From an uncultured Myxococcales bacterium (GTDB taxonomy: Bacteria; Myxococcota_A; UBA9042), in the NCBI GenBank assembly GCA_937915965.1, contig CALGHC010000717.1:1-7145 (forward strand): a DNA stretch of 7,145 nt, in the 5' to 3' direction. Shown piece after piece: positions 6,315 to 7,145 of this stretch; the first letter of the stretch is position 1; each line of letters starts with the position of its first letter. The notes under the pieces were generated by a model. It was given only the letters and a program-made list of their open reading frames with translations. It was not told where the DNA came from and made no database searches. The position numbers and the translations under genes were made by a program.

Positions 6315-7145
6315 ATGAACAAGCGAATTACCCTAACGATTTGTACCCTTGCCCTGACCTTGGTTGCGGGCAATGCCTGGGCCGAGAACGATGCCGGCCC
6401 GACCGATGTCTCCCAAGACGCGACCGCGACCAGTGACGCGGGCGGCGACGCCGTCGATCCACCCACCGACGTCACCAGCAGCGGCGGAGACTACACGGTC
6501 AACCCCTGCTGGGATGACAAATGCGGCGCCGAAATCGACGCATGCAAGGCCAACGCGGGCTGCGACGCCCTCGCCAAGTGCCTCAAGGCCGGCGAGGCGA
6601 TGGACGCTTGCGCCGAGAAGCTCAGCACCGCGCAGGCCGACTACGACGTCTTCAACGCGATCCAGATCTGCGGCTGGAAGGCTTGCAACGACCCGACCAA
6701 GGGCCTGTGCTCCGACGCGGGCAAGGGCGGCGCAGCCAACAAGTGCGGCCAGTTCGACAACAACTGGCCCTGCAACTGCGATGACGCTTGCGCGCAGTTC
6801 GAGGATTGTTGCCAGGACTTCGAGGCCACCTGCGGCGGCGGTGGCACCACCACCCCCGGCGACGACTCCTGCGAAGGCAACTGCGGTGGTCAGGCCAAGA
6901 GCGGCTGCTACTGCGACGACGAGTGCGCCGGATTCGGTGACTGCTGCGCTGACATCGAAGCGAAGTGCGGCGGCACCGCCGCCTGCGAGCCCAAGTGCAC
7001 CGACAAGGAGTGCGGCGACGACCAGTGCGAGGGCACCTGCGGCGTCTGCACCGGCGGCGCGATCTGCAGCGCTGAAGGCAAGTGCGTCGGTGGAACCACC
7101 GAGGTCGACGCGGGCAGCGACGGCGGACCGACGACCGTTCCAGCT
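6315..7145 (+). CDS. Secreted cysteine-rich protein with two somatomedin-B-like domains, 3' truncated
   Basis: The frame is open from ATG 6315 to the window end (277 codons, no stop), so the C-terminus is missing. Residues 1-23 are a Sec signal peptide (N-K-R, hydrophobic core, cleavage after A-W-A). Residues 24-62 form an acidic Ala/Gly/Asp/Thr linker. Residues 65-124 are a probably helical segment with spaced cysteines, a style I associate with myxobacterial exported proteins. Two somatomedin-B-like domains follow, at 132-173 and 186-218. Each has eight cysteines in the C, C, C-x-C-D, C, C-C-x-D, C order; the first has an unusually long gap of 11 residues between its first two cysteines, against 3 in the second. 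Residues 224-257 carry a Cys-rich CGDDxCxGxCG-type motif. An Asp/Gly/Thr-rich stretch begins near residue 260. Eukaryotic somatomedin B domains mediate protein binding; here extracellular binding is inferred and the partner is unknown. Confidence 0.92.
   Translation, partial: MNKRITLTICTLALTLVAGNAWAENDAGPTDVSQDATATSDAGGDAVDPPTDVTSSGGDYTVNPCWDDKCGAEIDACKANAGCDALAKCLKAGEAMDACAEKLSTAQADYDVFNAIQICGWKACNDPTKGLCSDAGKGGAANKCGQFDNNWPCNCDDACAQFEDCCQDFEATCGGGGTTTPGDDSCEGNCGGQAKSGCYCDDECAGFGDCCADIEAKCGGTAACEPKCTDKECGDDQCEGTCGVCTGGAICSAEGKCVGGTTEVDAGSDGGPTTVPA

Overview
The window is GC-rich and bacterial. It carries three genes for exported proteins, all on the + strand, and two of the three are cut by the window edges. 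Long arrays of Cys-Asp-Asp-Gly modules, acidic Gly/Asp linkers, a candidate sigma-54 promoter and many eukaryote-like extracellular domains together suggest the Myxococcota or a related deltaproteobacterial lineage such as Bradymonadota. That assignment is an inference from style; no taxonomic marker gene is present.

Layout: (i) 2-3964 is the C-terminal 1,320 residues of a giant cysteine-rich protein. It has 26 recognisable C-D-D-G-type modules, interrupted by a C-type lectin domain with an intact EPN...WND calcium/sugar site, and ends in a bacterial fibrinogen-like (YCxxxxxGGGW) domain. (ii) 3965-4193 is a regulatory intergenic region. It holds an AT-rich 20-bp tandem repeat array (3991-4060) and, about 50 bp downstream, a near-consensus sigma-54 -24/-12 promoter (4108-4123). 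(iii) 4194-6032 encodes a lipoprotein with a von Willebrand factor A domain and a complete MIDAS, broadly YfbK-like in layout. (iv) 6033-6314 holds a 22-bp tandem repeat whose G-runs form a regular G-quadruplex-type motif. (v) 6315-7145 (open at the window end) encodes a Sec-secreted cysteine-rich protein with two somatomedin-B-like domains and a CGDDxCxGxCG-type motif.

The theme is extracellular protein-protein or protein-glycan contact. Lectin, fibrinogen-like, VWA and somatomedin B domains, all familiar from animal matrix and adhesion proteins, sit side by side in 7 kb of bacterial DNA. Nothing shows that the three genes form one operon: the gaps are 229 and 282 bp, and the middle gene appears to have its own promoter. 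A cell-surface adhesion, prey-contact or aggregation role is a reasonable inference but is not shown by the sequence.
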